64,000 bases of DNA from Phellopilus nigrolimitatus (lineage: Eukaryota > Basidiomycota > Agaricomycetes > Hymenochaetales > Hymenochaetaceae): the NCBI GenBank assembly GCA_021029095.1, contig JAJOHG010000016.1:186001-250000 (forward strand), read 5' to 3'. The translations under genes and the position numbers were made by a program. The notes under the pieces were generated by a model, which was given only the letters and a program-made list of their open reading frames with translations, ran no database searches and was not told the origin of the DNA. Positions 45,302 to 57,274 of this stretch are shown one piece after another (position 1 is the stretch's first letter; each line of letters begins with the position of its first letter).

Positions 45302-48300
45302 ATGGCGCCTCGCCGCCCAAGCACAAACCCTCCCAACCCCAGTGTCACTGACAGCCCGGGCCGTCCTAGCCGCGCAGCCAAAGACAAGGTCATCAATGAG
45401 AAGCGTGAGTAGCACACAGCATCAACGCTAAATAAAGTTTTACCATATTTTAAGCCTGGTTTACGGAGCTACAAAAACGGAAAAGGGCCCAGTCAACTGC
45501 TTCGTCGACTCCGGCCGAATCTTCGACTGCTAAGCCCGCTGCGAAGAAGGCAAAGAATGTGAGTGTGGACTCTAATCCGGAATGGCTCACAGTCGCTGAA
45601 ACCCGCGGAAAATGAGACAAAGCAGAAGGAGGAACGTGGTAAGTACAAATTCACAGCGAAAAAATGAATGTCATTATTTATATATTTATCTATTCTTCTG
45701 TCTTGTAGCTGCCCGTCAATTCATAGCTCGTGGCCTCGATGACCCAGCCGAGGCGTCTCAACTGTCTGCGGTTGCACCACCCCCACCTACCAATGGCGCG
45801 GCCCGCAATGCATTCTCCGACATCTCGACAACTCGCGAAAACGCACTTACAACTCAAAAGATGCGTCCTGCCGGGAAATCTAGGGGAAACGGACCTAAAC
45901 AGCCAGCCGACAAGAGCATCATGCACGCGCCGCGCATGGATGAGCACCGTACGATTGTTGCTCCATTGAACACGCAATCCTCACGGAGCGGCGTCGACGA
46001 GCACGGCACGATCGCGCGAAACCTCGCTGGACACTCGCTCGACAGCCGCAATACCTCGCTTTCGCATCACGCAAGTACGCAAGAGGCTTCTCCCGCACCG
46101 CGCATGGATGAGCACCGTATGACCGGTAACCCGACGAGCACGCTATCGGCTCGGCGCGACATCGACGGGCACGGCGCCGTGGCGCGAAACCTCGCTGGAC
46201 ATAGTCTCGACGCACGCGAGCCCCCAATTCCACGTCGTGCGAGTGCGCGAGAAGGACTGCCTGCACCGCGCATGGATGAGCACCGTACGATTGGTGCTCC
46301 GTTGGGCACGCAATCGGCTCGGCGCGACATCGACGAGCACGGCACCGCAGCGCGAAACCTCGCTGGATGTACTCCCGAGACACGCGAACCTACACTTCCA
46401 CATCGCGCGAGTGCGCGAGACGGTCTAGCTGCACCGCGCATGGATGAGCACCGTACGATTGTTGCTCCATTGAACACGCAACCGGCCCGGAGCGACATCA
46501 ACGAACACGGTGCGACGCTGTCTGGTGAGTCACAAATCGATACCGAATTTTTTTCAGGCGTGCACGGGCCTTCCCTCTCACGTCATGCGAGTGCGCAGGA
46601 CGTGATAGGTGCAATTTCCACACACCCTCGCACTACCGTCAATTCGACAAACGAGCGGCGCAGTCAACCACCTCCGCGTCGTGTCGACATTCGCAAAAAA
46701 GCGAGTGCTCGCGTTGCAGTGACTGAGGGTAGCGGTGACGAAGACAAAGACGAAGGCAAAGACAGAGACGAAGACGCCGACACCGAAGATGCGTCCGATA
46801 GCAGGAGTACGGGGGGCGAGGACGAGCAGATGGTTGTTACTGCTGGCGAGTTTGCACAGGAGGTATGTTAATTCCTGCGTGTATCTACTTTACTGACGAC
46901 TTTAATTTACAGACTGCTTTTCTGCCAGACTCGGACAGCGGAGGTTCGGAAGACACAGACCCTCCGGCGCGCAAAGTCTGTTCACGTCGTACACCTCCAG
47001 TTGCCGTTGATGACGACGACGACCTGTGGAGTGACAACGGAAGCATTGTATTGTCTCGCCGCCAGGAGAAACAAATTGCGGAGGTAAGTTTTTTAATTGG
47101 CAAACGCTCTACAAACTCTTTCAATAGAGTGAGCAGTTGGAAGAAAAGGGGAGAGGCGGGCTTGTGGTTCGACAAGCACATGGATTTCAAAGAGAGCCTT
47201 GACGTCGAAAGGCACTTTAGTCTCTGACCACGCGCGGTTTTCCCGTGCAGCGGTTCATCAAAATTCTCCTCATCGGCTTTCTTCACGACTGAGAACTAAC
47301 AGTTATGCGATTAGCTCCCAATATTCCAGGAACATGGCGATTACTCTGATGCAAATGACGAGGCCTCCGACGATGCACCTCCTGCCGCCGCTATTGCGCA
47401 GGATATGGATTTATCGGAACTCGCTTGGCCCGAGTCCGCGCGATTAGTGCAAAGGACAACATTTAGAGTCAAGCCGCAGAACGAACACATCCAGAAGGTC
47501 GTATTGACAGCGAAGGAAGCATTAGCGAAACACATTCAACTCGCGACACCATTCCCAACTGCAGAGCAAAAAGATAAGATAGCGATTGAAGTACTGACAG
47601 AGGCTGCGCTCGTCAATCACGAAGGTGATATTCATCATCGACTGACCGAGGACGACGATTTTCTTGTGGCACTTGCGAAGCTAGTAAGTACTGTATTCTA
47701 CTATCTAATGAATCTGACCTTCTTTGTTTAGATTCGCAACCATATGAATAAAGTCCGTAATGTGGTCCTGACAGACGGTATCAAGACCATTGTGAAAAAT
47801 GAGTACGCTATCAGTGACAAACGCGAAACGGCCACAATTCAAATCAATGCACTTTTACGGAACCATGCCTACGTTCACGCTGACCATAATAATGTGAGAG
47901 CCCATCTTTTGTTAATGCTTACGCTTATACAACATATTTACAGCAGAGTCCAAAGACACTATTCACTGCGCCTGCTATCAAGATTCTGGCAACGAAGTCT
48001 CTGTTCATGAAAGACGGCTGTACACATGATCGCTTCCCTGAATGCTTCAAATCAGGTGTTCATCCGAGTCAAAATGAAATACCTGGCCCGGTGATTGCAC
48101 TCATTAGTACAGCTGTAAGCTAAACATTATAAGGGTGCTATCGTACACTAATTTATTAATTTTAAGATTTTCTATGTCTTGTCTGATTACCATCGTGCTG
48201 CGAACCACTTCGCACCAGACTTCAGTGCCCCCAGATGCATACATGCCTACGGGGAGCATATGAAGTCTTTGGCGAGGATGTACGCGGCGTCAAAAGTGAA

Positions 48301-48500
48301 GTATCATAAAGTCCTTCATGCTCTGTATAAGGATGCTGTCGAAAACTCGTATGTGTTTCTATTTATCTTTTTCTTTGCGCGCATTGAACCCTTCTTGCAG
48401 GTCAGGAATTGTGCATAATGATGACTGCTACGCAGACGAGTTGGACGGATGGTCCTGCTATTCCGATGGCGACGGCGACGATGGCGACGGTTGCGAATAA
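45302..48500 (+). CDS. DUF6532-type protein of the mobile element
   Basis: Multi-exon gene beginning 'MAPRRPSTNPPNPSVTD'. The first half is disordered and includes a 168-bp (56-aa) tandem repeat, 3.5 units from about 45,931, each opening 'PRMDEHRT' and containing 'EHGT.ARNLAGHSLD'. An acidic stretch follows. The C-terminal domain 'VVLTAKEALAKHIQLATPFP', 'NEYAISDKRETATIQINALL', 'FYVLSDYHRAANHFAPDFSA' resembles DUF6532, a basidiomycete domain often found next to Plavaka genes (from memory). It ends in an Asp/Gly tail and TAA. Exon borders in 47,090-47,330 are uncertain. Probably an accessory protein of the element. Confidence 0.65.
45931..46520 (+). repeat. 168-bp coding minisatellite, ~3.5 copies
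   Basis: 'CGCGCATGGATGAGCACCGT' recurs at 45,931, 46,099, 46,267 and 46,435, exactly 168 bp apart. Period is a multiple of three, so copy-number change would keep the frame. Confidence 0.9.
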
Positions 48501-48890
48501 TCATACATTATAATCCCTGCGGATATCCCCTCTCCACTCCTTTGCTCTCGTTCACCTCTTTCATACAGTCTTTTAATGCTTTATTGCATGTAATTACTCT
48601 TGTCTCGTACAGCTTTTTAATGGCCTCCTAATTTTATTTGCTTCACTGTAATGTGCTCGATGAAACTGGTTAGATTACTTTCAAATCGTTCAGAACTGCT
48701 CAGAAAGCCATCCTTCAAATGCCTTCAGAACCGTCAAATCCTTCAATACACGTCGACTTCAAAAGCTCTGTGAGTAGATCTGACGTTTTTCAGATCCGTC
48801 AAACCTTTCAGAAAACTGAATTGAATTGAAGCAATTTGACGTAATTGAAGGCTATCTGAGCCAATCTGACAGGGTAGGTTTTTCCTGATG

Positions 48891-49927
48891 ACTTTTGTCG
48901 ACACGACCGAATCCTTTGCTTGATCATGATGCTTTGCTTACTCCTCAGCAAGTATCGTTCCACGGCGGATGGGCATGAGATAAGCGTGAACGAATAATAA
49001 TACTGCGAAGGACATCCGTGCTGTTGGCGTCAGGTTCCGCGCAGTCCCCTTTTTTCTTCGTGCTACCCTGCGCGACGTATCCGCATGAGAACACGAGATG
49101 CTTTCGATGTGTTGGTGCTCTTGAAATTGTGAATCTGTTGTCGCTTACGTTTTGTTACGTCTTCACAGCAACAGCGGCAAATTCTGCGCTGGCAGCACCT
49201 GCTTTCTATTGCGCTCTCGCTTTCTATGTACATGAAATCCTTAATGTCCCATCACACGGCTGATGTCTATCGTTTGTTCACGCCTGGCCCATGCCGAGAT
49301 TACTGGGTCACGTCTTCACCTCTTATTCCTTGCTGATTGATACTAAAGACATGGAATGCTTCACTTCAGATCGTCCCGTTATATATGATGACTGGTTACA
49401 ATCTTCTGCAGTCTATGTACTTCTGAGCTTAAGCGAGAAGCTCGTCAGAGCAAAACCTACGATCCAGCTGATCAAGCGACGAAGCGGAAACTTAGCGCTC
49501 TTCTGATTGGTGCAGCCGCTTACAACCGCAGTCTCTGTATCTGATGTCAATTATTCGTTGATCTCTGGCCTGTGGTCCGCAGCGACTTGAAGGGAGTCTC
49601 GTCTCAAAGAGCCTAGGCTCGTCTTCGCTATTCATTGCATGTGCTTGTTTATCCGAACCCTTAGGATAAACGAGCGCTGCTCTGTCTGCTCCTGAAAGCT
49701 CTACCAGTGATTCACTTCGCGGAGAGATGGAGGTAATCCGGAAGCAATTGAGGCGCTCTGAACCCCAACAACTTTGCTTTCCACCCCATGCAACCTTGGA
49801 CGCGTCGCCATCCACGACAGACTAGTAACAACCGTGGCGGCTGGTTACGAGTCTGGTGCAAACTGCGCGAGGCGTACAAAAAAGCGAGCCTGGCGCCGTG
49901 AACATTAGCCACTGAACCACCCAGCAA
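48891..49927. other. spacer right of the mobile element
   Basis: No supported gene. Short open frames lack family resemblance. Confidence 0.45.
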
Positions 49928-50222
49928 TGCCTTTCGATGTCTCTACAGTTCCTGACGAGGTCTGGTTCAACGTCGTGTTGCTTTCGAGCTAAAAGGACGT
50001 CCTGCATCTCGAGGCTGTAGCTGTTCTCAATATGCTTACCTGACCGAATGGCGTGTCAATCTATTTGTTTGTTTTGTTTCAGACGTGCAAATTTCTCCTC
50101 GCGGTCGTTCCCAATAAATCCTTCTGGCTAAAATACCTCCGTACACTGGGCCAAGACCACGCGCCCGATTTACCCTGCCACATCACCGCCAGCGAGCTCA
50201 CTTGGTCGATCTACGTTCCCTA
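49928..50222 (+). pseudogene. F-box protein fragment with in-frame stop
   Basis: Reads 'MPFDVSTVPDEVWFNVVLLS', then TAA where the F-box normally continues, then 'KDVLHLEA', a possible intron, and 'CKFLLAVVPNKSFWLKYLRT'. That is the F-box plus the segment after it in agaricomycete F-box proteins. Its 3' part overlaps antisense the end of the hydrolase gene and then stops. Confidence 0.5.
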
Positions 50223-51265
50223 GATGTGCGTGCACCTTCGAAACAAATCTCGTGATATTGTCCATCACCTCGTCCTGATTCTCGTAGAAAATAGAGTGAC
50301 TACCGTTTTTCCCGATCATCGCAACCTCTAGGTCCCTGAAGTGCGCCTTCATCTCTTCGACGACTCTTTCCCCGTTTACCTGCTGGTCTTCGGTTCCGTT
50401 CACAATGAGAAGCGGCAGTCCCTTATTACCCAGCTCCAGTAACTTAGCTGGGTCCTGCGGTCGCGTTAAGACAAACTTCCTATGCGATGGAGTCTGGCAG
50501 ACTACCATTCCGAGCCAAAGACACTTCGTCTGCCATGGAATCACGGCAGGGTCTAGGAAAAGGGTGTCAATAAAATTTAAAGCCACCTTGAGGGATGTCG
50601 TAACGGAGTCTTCGCAAAAAAGACCGGGGAGCATGCCCAAGACGGTCGCAGTGCCTACACGCTCCATGACGGGGCCGATATAGGGCAAAGCAGAGAGGTA
50701 AACAACACCAGAAATGGTGCCGAAGGGGAGATGGTGAGCGACGTCCGTCACGACAGTGCCTACAATTATGGCAATAAGGAGTCAGCAAGCATTCATTAGA
50801 CAAACGGAAGTTCACACTAACAGCCCAAGCTCCTGTGAGGGAAAGATGTCAGATATTTCGAAGAGAGAAAAGATGTGAAACAAAAATGCGCACCAGCCAA
50901 CAATAACAGGCTTCTTTAAATTGAACCTCTTCATAACGGCGGAAAAATCGTCCGCGTAGAGTTTCGACGAATAACCCTCAATGGTCTCTGGTTTCGCGCT
51001 GCGACCGTGCCCTCGCATGTCATAACGGACCTGATATGCGCGGTTAGCATTCAAACCTACTGAAATTACTGCATAAAAGACACACCAGGTAGAAACTGCG
51101 TTTATAACTTTCATTGTTGAAGATGTTGTCGAACACGGCGCCGCTTAGCGCCAGGCCGTGGATAAAGACGATGGGGGGCTTGCTGGGATTACCAGCGGCG
51201 TCTGCATAGATTTTGGCACCGTCCGAAGAGGTGATAAATTGTAAGTTTGTTGCGAATGCAGCCAT
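50170..51265 (-). CDS. alpha/beta hydrolase, paralogue
   Basis: Starts 'MAAFATNLQFITSSDGAKIY'. Same exon plan as 33,364-34,460, including an 11-nt exon that completes the nucleophile elbow G-W-S-L-G. Other motifs: 'FIHGLALSGAVFD', 'RYDMRGHGRSAKPE', acid 'VNGTEDQ', His 'NGSHSIFYEN'. Triad complete. The extreme C-terminus ('..ELAGGDVAG') is read from antisense F-box sequence, so the original 3' end was probably lost at a duplication breakpoint and replaced. Substrate unknown; cytosolic by absence of a signal peptide. Confidence 0.8.
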
Positions 51266-51357
51266 GACGCTTCTAGTCTTGAAATGTGCAATACAGTCCT
51301 TTATATAACGTACAGAACCTTCCGAATCACAGTGCAGGATGTCTATGTGGAGCAAAG

Positions 51358-52080
51358 ATGAGAGAGGAAATCAGGGTCGAATTTACAATTGCTGTGAGCC
51401 TGCGGTTCTAGGATTCATCAAAAGCTTCTTTTGATACAGATCACACTATTCCGGCCTGACACGGAAGATGTTATGTTTGACACTGGTCGAGCCACCTTTA
51501 GCTTATTCATGCACCTTCACGGACAAAAACTATTGTGTAGGTATAGGCTTTCGTTTCTGAGTTACTACAAACTGCATCCACTCCAGCTCGTTTCTGTTCA
51601 CGAGAGAAGCAACGGCCGGTTCGTTACTGGCCTGACTAGCACCTTTTCCATGCATTCCAAAACCTGGGGTTAGCCACTATGCTCGGGGTTTAGCATAATC
51701 TGGTTCATGCGGTCTACGACGGATCCGCTGGAGCCCGTGCAATTTTTTTAGCGATGCCGGAAGGCAAGGCAAGACGAGGTGACCTTGAGGTATCTCGACA
51801 CCAAATTACTCGATTTGGACGAGTCATTATTGATTCGCGTCCAAATCGAGTAATTTGGTGTCGAGGTCATTGCCTTCCGGTCTCACTACTAATGATTTGC
51901 ACGGGCTCCAACGGGCGATTTCGCTTACCCCCATCGCCTATCTAATAGTCGCCATAAGTCAGCTAAATGCCAACATCTGTAAATACACGCTATCCTGGAG
52001 AACCAGCTTTTGTTGAACAGAATAGCGTCAGCCATGGCCACATTTTGGATATAAAAGCTGCTGGGGCTCTTTCATACGCC
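51358..52080. repeat. segment mirrored at 63,440-64,000
   Basis: Inverted copy of the region upstream of the methyltransferase gene, including a palindromic MITE. 51,968-52,080 corresponds to sequence just before the methyltransferase start, without the gene itself. Confidence 0.8.
51755..51882. mobile_element. palindromic MITE-like hairpin
   Basis: Inner arms 51,794-51,821 and 51,838-51,865 are perfect inverses ('CTCGACACCAAATTACTCG'...). Outer arms 'CCGGAAGGCAA'/'TTGCCTTCCGG' bound it. A second, more diverged copy lies at 63,646-63,774 in the mirrored position, so insertion preceded the duplication. Confidence 0.75.
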
Positions 52081-54270
52081 GAGGAAAGCGAGGAAAGCAG
52101 GGCTGGGTCTGAGTCTGGGTCTGGGTCTGGTGGGGACGGTGGCAGGTACCCACGACCTACTGTAACTTGCGCGTGGACGGTGGCGGCGGCGACGACGACG
52201 ACGACGAACTCGTGCTCGGTGGCGAGGGCACGTGCTGAAAAACGCGCGTGCTTATGGCTGATAGTAATACGAGCCATTGACCCCCTTTTCGTTCGTCGTA
52301 AAGGACACACTCGTCATGTGGGATTTACGGTGCTGAGAAGGAGGCCGCTGCCAGCAGCGAGATGGGAGGGGCGGCGACCCGCGACCCCCGCCGGGTGCAG
52401 ACGCAGACGCAGCCCACGGGGGCAGACGCCCCAGCGCGCGAAAGCAAAAAAAAACAGTTGAAGAAAACGAAAACGAAACCGGAACCGAAAACAGCCCCTT
52501 GTCCCCGCCGAAACGCAGCGAGCGGGAAAGAAAGAAAGAAAGAAAGAAAGTCGGAAGGCGATAGTCTGGCTAGCGCTCCGGCTGCGATATGAACTGTATG
52601 TATGTACGTCGCCGGTTGTTGTGGCTTGTAATTTTTTACGTAACTTTTGAGGGAGTTGTTTTGATTACATTTTTTCCCCCCGGCAGGCTGGGCACACAAG
52701 TTCCCTTCCCGGCGACCACGTTTTATCTCGTCTCAGGTCTACAGGATCCTGGCTTTGCAGCAGCAGCAGCTGCAGCCATCGGTGCTCTTCTCGCCACTCG
52801 AGACTCGTAGAAGCCCTTGATAGCCTCCCCGTGCTGCCGCACCCACGCATCTCCGAAGCGGCTGGCACGGAACAAAAGTTGTGTGCTTGACAAATATGTC
52901 CTGCTTTCTTACATGTGTCTTTTTCGTAACGAGGCAAATCCAGTATAGCCTCAAGCTGCAGCTTAGATTCCCGGCGCCCGCCAAATCCAGCCAACCAGGG
53001 GTGTTGTGGGGCCAGATGATGAACTGTCCTTCGGACCACTAGATGTCGCTGGGTGCTGCTTCTTGCCAGGCTTCTAACACAACAAACCTAGAGCGGCTCT
53101 GTATGGCCAATCGGAGCCGGAGCTCGAAAGGCTCGCGGAGCCTTCACAAGTTTCAAAATGCATGCATAAATTGAACCTACAGAACCGAGCAGATGGCAAA
53201 TTTTTGTCGAAGTGACCAGAGATTTGTTTTGCGCATATGTACTGTAAATGGAGGCCTTCAGGAACTCCCTTCTCGTTTGCTTATCGTGCGTCGTGCTCGC
53301 TCCTTTTCCGTACCCCCATACCATATCTGGCAGATACTGTATACTAGCTAAGATGTCTTCATTACACGACTGATTTGCGCATTTTCTCGTAGTACATGTA
53401 TATCTTATATGCGTATACATACATACGCAAACCAAGCTTTGCGCATTAGCGGAAGTGTTCGACTGCATGCAACAACAGGTCTCCCCCCGACCTGCAAATA
53501 TTACGAATGAGCGCACACAAACTTTCGCGAGGGAAAAAGGTTTTCAGTTACTCACACAATTGTTAGTCTCAACTTTTGATGGCGCGCACTGCACTGCGGT
53601 CTCGTTTCGGGATCCAGTGCTCGAGAACGCCACGTTGGCATCTCTGCCCGCAGAGAGTGTACACGTACACGTACATGTTCATCACGGTCCCGTCCCAGTC
53701 TCAAGGTCTGTATATCATTGCCTCTTGCCTGTCCCTGCGAAAGAGAATAAAGAAAGGAAGTGGAAGTAGCCCTTTTTTTCCCACCTCCCTCCAGCGTTTC
53801 AAAGAAAGAACACCGCTCCGCGTCTCTCCATCCAGCGCTTCACCACGAATAATGGACCATGAAGATTGGGGTGGGGGGGGGGGGGGGGCAGTTCTCCGAA
53901 AGTATATTTGAAGGACATCCAAAGTCGACGATATGGGATATGGGAAAACTCCATAACCACGGGCTTCGTGTTCAGAACAAGGGACAAGGGTGCGTAAGAG
54001 ACTCTCTCCCGAACGTATCAACCATCTATCTGATGATCGCTCGCTCGTTCGTTAAGTCGAGTCGATGAGTGCGCACGGTTCAGCGGGCGGCGGGCAGCAC
54101 GCAAGCACGCGGGGACGGCGCACAGGCGCGGACGGGCGGCGCGGGTGACGTGTTCGGCGGCATTGGGTTGCAACCGAAGTGCGCCGAAGTGCCGGCGGGG
54201 GCCGGGCCGAGGCACGCGAGATCGGCAACAAATTTGCCTTCGCACGGTCGTCCGTCATCTCATTTTATCC
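52081..54270. other. long spacer with simple repeats
   Basis: Simple repeats: 'GGGTCT' units near 52,108, GAC units near 52,190, (GAAA)n at 52,528-52,550, poly-G at 53,870-53,888. On the minus strand 52,733-52,890 reads 'ASRFGDAWVRQHGEAIKGFY', which looks protein-like, but I cannot assign it. No convincing gene. Confidence 0.4.
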
Positions 54271-54785
54271 ATGCAACACCACCACGCCGCCGCCGCCGCC
54301 GCCGTCGCCCGCCGGCTCGCGCGCCAGTCCGTGCTGCGGCCCAGCACACGCCGGGGATACGCGCAGAAGAGAGGCGAGGGGAAGAGAGAGGGCGAGGGCG
54401 AGGGGAAGGAGAAGGCGGGGAGCGACGTGGTGCGCGCGCCGTGGGTGTTCGCGGGGGCGCACGTGTTGCGGGTGGTGCTGCCCGCCGGTGAGCGAACGCG
54501 TCTGCCTGTCTATCCGTCCTTGCGCACGACGATGCTAAACTTTTCCGCAGTGGGGTTCGCGTACGGGGTGTTCTGGCACGACTTTGGGGAGGGCGAGCAC
54601 GTGTTCATGCCGGTGCGTTCTCTGCAGACTCTATATGGGGGGCAGATAATGACTATCGGACCCTTGCTTAGGCGCGGCGGTGGCTGGCGCGTCAGAGGGC
54701 CGCGTTCTTTACGCTGAGCCCGGCGGAGAGACGGCTCGGGCAGGCGGACGACGCGCAGCCTGGGGGGCAGGATCCGGATCCGTAG
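54271..54785 (+). CDS. small protein with mitochondrial-type leader and one membrane segment
   Basis: Exons about 54,271-54,488, 54,552-54,612, and 54,672-54,785, phases consistent. Starts 'MQHHHAAAAAAVARRLARQS', an Ala/Arg-rich amphipathic leader typical of mitochondrial import, followed by 'RRGYA', a likely processing site. 'WVFAGAHVLRVVLPAVGFAY' is a possible membrane helix; the end is 'ARRWLARQRAAFFTLSPAER'. Probably an inner-membrane subunit or assembly factor, but I do not recognise the family. It precedes the aldolase gene on the same strand by 240 bp. Confidence 0.5.
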
Positions 54786-55027
54786 AAGAAACGTGTATTA
54801 GTCAGCGGGGTCACGCTGATCTTAGACCGATCTCAGAGCGACTTGTGACCCCGACCGAAGGAGTGATCGGCGTGAAGGCGGAGTATTCAGCTGACCCCAC
54901 ACCCTTTCCCCAGATCTGCTCATATATACCCCGCATTCCGCGCGTTCGTTCTCTCTCTCTTCGTTCCCGCAACCCAATCTCCCGTCTCAACAAGCAATAT
55001 CCCGCAAAGCAAAAGCAAAAGCAAAAC

Positions 55028-57274
55028 ATGAGTCTCAACGCCACCGCAACGCCCGGCTACGGCTTCGCGCCCGCCGGCTCAACCGCCGGCGCCGGCGCCA
55101 GGGACGCGAGCGACCCGCACGCCTTCCTCTACCCGCACCACGCCCCCGACGTCGCCCGTGCGCTCATCGCGACCGCCCAGGCCCTCGTCAGCCCCCGCGG
55201 CGTCGGCATCTACGCGACAGACGAGACCCCCGACGGCATCGGCGCCCGCCTCGCCGCCGCCGACAAGGAGGCCCAGATCCACACCGAGTGGTCCGACGAG
55301 CAGAAGCGCGACCGCAGGCGCCGCTGGCGCGAGTGTCTCTACTGAGACCCTGCCCACTGGTGAGTGCAAACGAGTCTACTCCCTTGGGGCTTTACGCTCC
55401 CTCCTCCCGCGTTTATATTATAATATCAATCCTGTTTTCTTTTGACTTTTCCTCCTACCCTTGTTGCATTCTCGTATTCTTCTCTTCCTCCTTTCGTTGA
55501 ATACTTAAAATTCCCCTTACGCTCCCTCCTCCATCCATTATCGTGCCCTCCGCTCTGGACGTCCCTTCCTTTCTTCACCTTTTTAAAAATTCATTTCTAA
55601 ATGTACCCTTGTCTTTTTTGTGACATCCCGTTCCCTTTTCCTACTCCCTTCCTCAACGCTTTCTCTTGCTTTCCGCGCCGCTCCTCCTCCCTCTCCCAAA
55701 TCACACAACTGACACACGCACGCGCGCGCAGAGTACATCTCGGGTGTGATCCTCCACTACGAGACGCTCGTCGACTTCCAGCTCGCCCCGCTCCTCACCG
55801 CCCGCGGCATCATCCCCGGCGTGCGCGCCGACACCGACTCCCACCCGCTGCCCATCTCCCCGGGCGAGCCCGCCACGCAGGGGCTCGACGACCTCCTCCC
55901 GCGCCTCCAGACCGCGTACGCAGCCGGTGCGCGCTTCACAAAGGTTCGTCTTTTCTTTTTCCTTCTCTTTTTCTCTACGTTCTTCTATCAAATTTCTTTA
56001 CATTTTCGCTTTTTGTTTCTATTCCTATTCCCTACCCCCTCCCCCCCTTCGTAAACGCCAACACTCGTCGCTGGCGCGAGAGAGCCCGCCGCATTGCATC
56101 GCGCGCGCGCTCAGTGGGAGCAGCGTCTGCGAGTACGGAGACTGCGATAACGCGAGAGTAACCGCGTACGGCTCGCTTAGCAGCAGTGCGCGCGGGCGCG
56201 GGGGACGCGCGTCGGCCGCGCTGCTAGAGAGTGGCACGCGCGCTCTGGGAAGAACGATCCGCCGAGTCTCCGTCGCGCGCGCCCGCGCGCAGCTTGATCG
56301 CAAACCCACGGCCAGCGGGACTCGAGAAGGCGACGCTAGCATGCGATACGGCGCCCGTCAGTTGTCGCCGTCGTCGCGCACGAGTGCGGGGAGCTGGACG
56401 CCGGCTCCCGGCTCTTGTCCGTGATCCAGCACTGCGACGTCGTCCTGCGCGAGAAGGCGACGCTTGTAGTCCTCCACAAGCGAACCCTGTCGGTTGCCGA
56501 AGATCCGCAGGTTTCCAGAGCGCAGCGCGGAACTCGAAGTCCGGCGCAAGCGCTGCCTCCCCCTTTTTTTGTCTTTTTTTTCAAACATTCTCTTACTCTT
56601 TCTATCAACATCGAGCTAATTCTAATTAACCCCCGCAGTGGCGCGCCCCGCTTCTCTTGACCGCATCCTCCCTCCCGTCCCAAGCCGCGCTCGAGGCGCA
56701 GGCCGAGGCGCTCGCGCGCTTCGCCGCCGTCTCGCAGCAGGCGGGGCTCGTGCCCATCGTCGAGCCGGACGTCGACTTTGGCGGGGACGCGTCCCTCGCG
56801 CGCAGCGTCGAGATCCACGCGCGCGCGCTCGCGCTCATCTACGCGCGCTGCGCCGCGTACGGCGTGCTCCTCGAGGGCACGCTGCTCAAGCCGTCCTTCC
56901 CGCAGCCGGGCACGGGCCACCCCGCGCGCGCGACGACGGCCCCCGCGGACGTCGCGCAGGCGACGCTCGCCGTGCTCGCGCGCGCGGTGCCCGCGGGCGT
57001 CGCGGGCGTCGTGTTCCTGAGCGGCGGCCTGCCCGACGCGACCGCGGCCGCGTACCTGCAGGCGGCGAACGCGCTGCTGAGCGCGTCGCAGGACGGGAAG
57101 CCCGGGGGAAAGAGGGAGTACGCGCGCGTGCCGCCGCTGACGTTCTCGTTCGGCCGCGGGCTGCAGGGCGACGCGATGGTGAAGTGGGCGGCGGGCGACG
57201 AGGCGGGCGCGCGTGCGGTGTTCAGGGCCCGCGCGGAGGAGCTGAGCCGCGCGGCGAAGGGCGAGCCGCTGTGA
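55028..57274 (+). pseudogene. class I fructose-bisphosphate aldolase, frameshifted
   Basis: Exons 55,028-55,359, 55,732-55,943, 56,639-57,274. Exon 1 has 'GIYATDETPDGIGARL', equivalent to the class I 'GILAADES' segment; exon 2 has 'YISGVILHYETLVDFQLAPL'; exon 3 has the Schiff-base lysine in 'LLEGTLLKPS'. Near 55,342 an extra base puts TGA (55,343-55,345) in frame and leaves exon 1 out of phase with exon 2; removing one base would restore 'RECLYETLPTEYISG'. So it is a recent pseudogene or carries a sequencing error. TATA-like 'CATATATA' lies ~105 bp upstream. Intron 2 is 695 bp, ten times the local norm. Confidence 0.75.
56055..56560. other. GC-rich insert within aldolase intron 2
   Basis: Flanked by pyrimidine-rich intron sequence on both sides. 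On the minus strand an open frame reads 'RIFGNRQGSLVEDYKRRLLA' and 'DDVAVLDHGQ' before a stop, which looks like an exon of another gene caught here. Not identified. Confidence 0.4.

Larger units (their letters stand above)
37726..48890. mobile_element. 11.2 kb Plavaka-type DNA transposon with captured genes
   Basis: Ends form imperfect inverted repeats: 'CATCAGGAAAAGCCTCCCCT' at 37,726 against the inverse 'CATCAGGAAAAACCTACCCT' at 48,890, homology continuing for ~45 bp. Both subterminal regions (37,740-37,910 and 48,680-48,880) are filled with short 'CCTTCAAAT' and 'GTCAGAT' repeats, as in CACTA-like elements. A 2-bp AC flanks both ends and may be the target duplication. Contents: tRNA-like sequence, transposase (minus), Argonaute and TFIIF-alpha fragments, DUF6532 gene (plus). 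Confidence 0.75.

Noticed and set aside
52665..53039. 124-aa minus-strand frame
   Set aside because: Only a short stretch looks protein-like; no start, splice plan or family could be supported.
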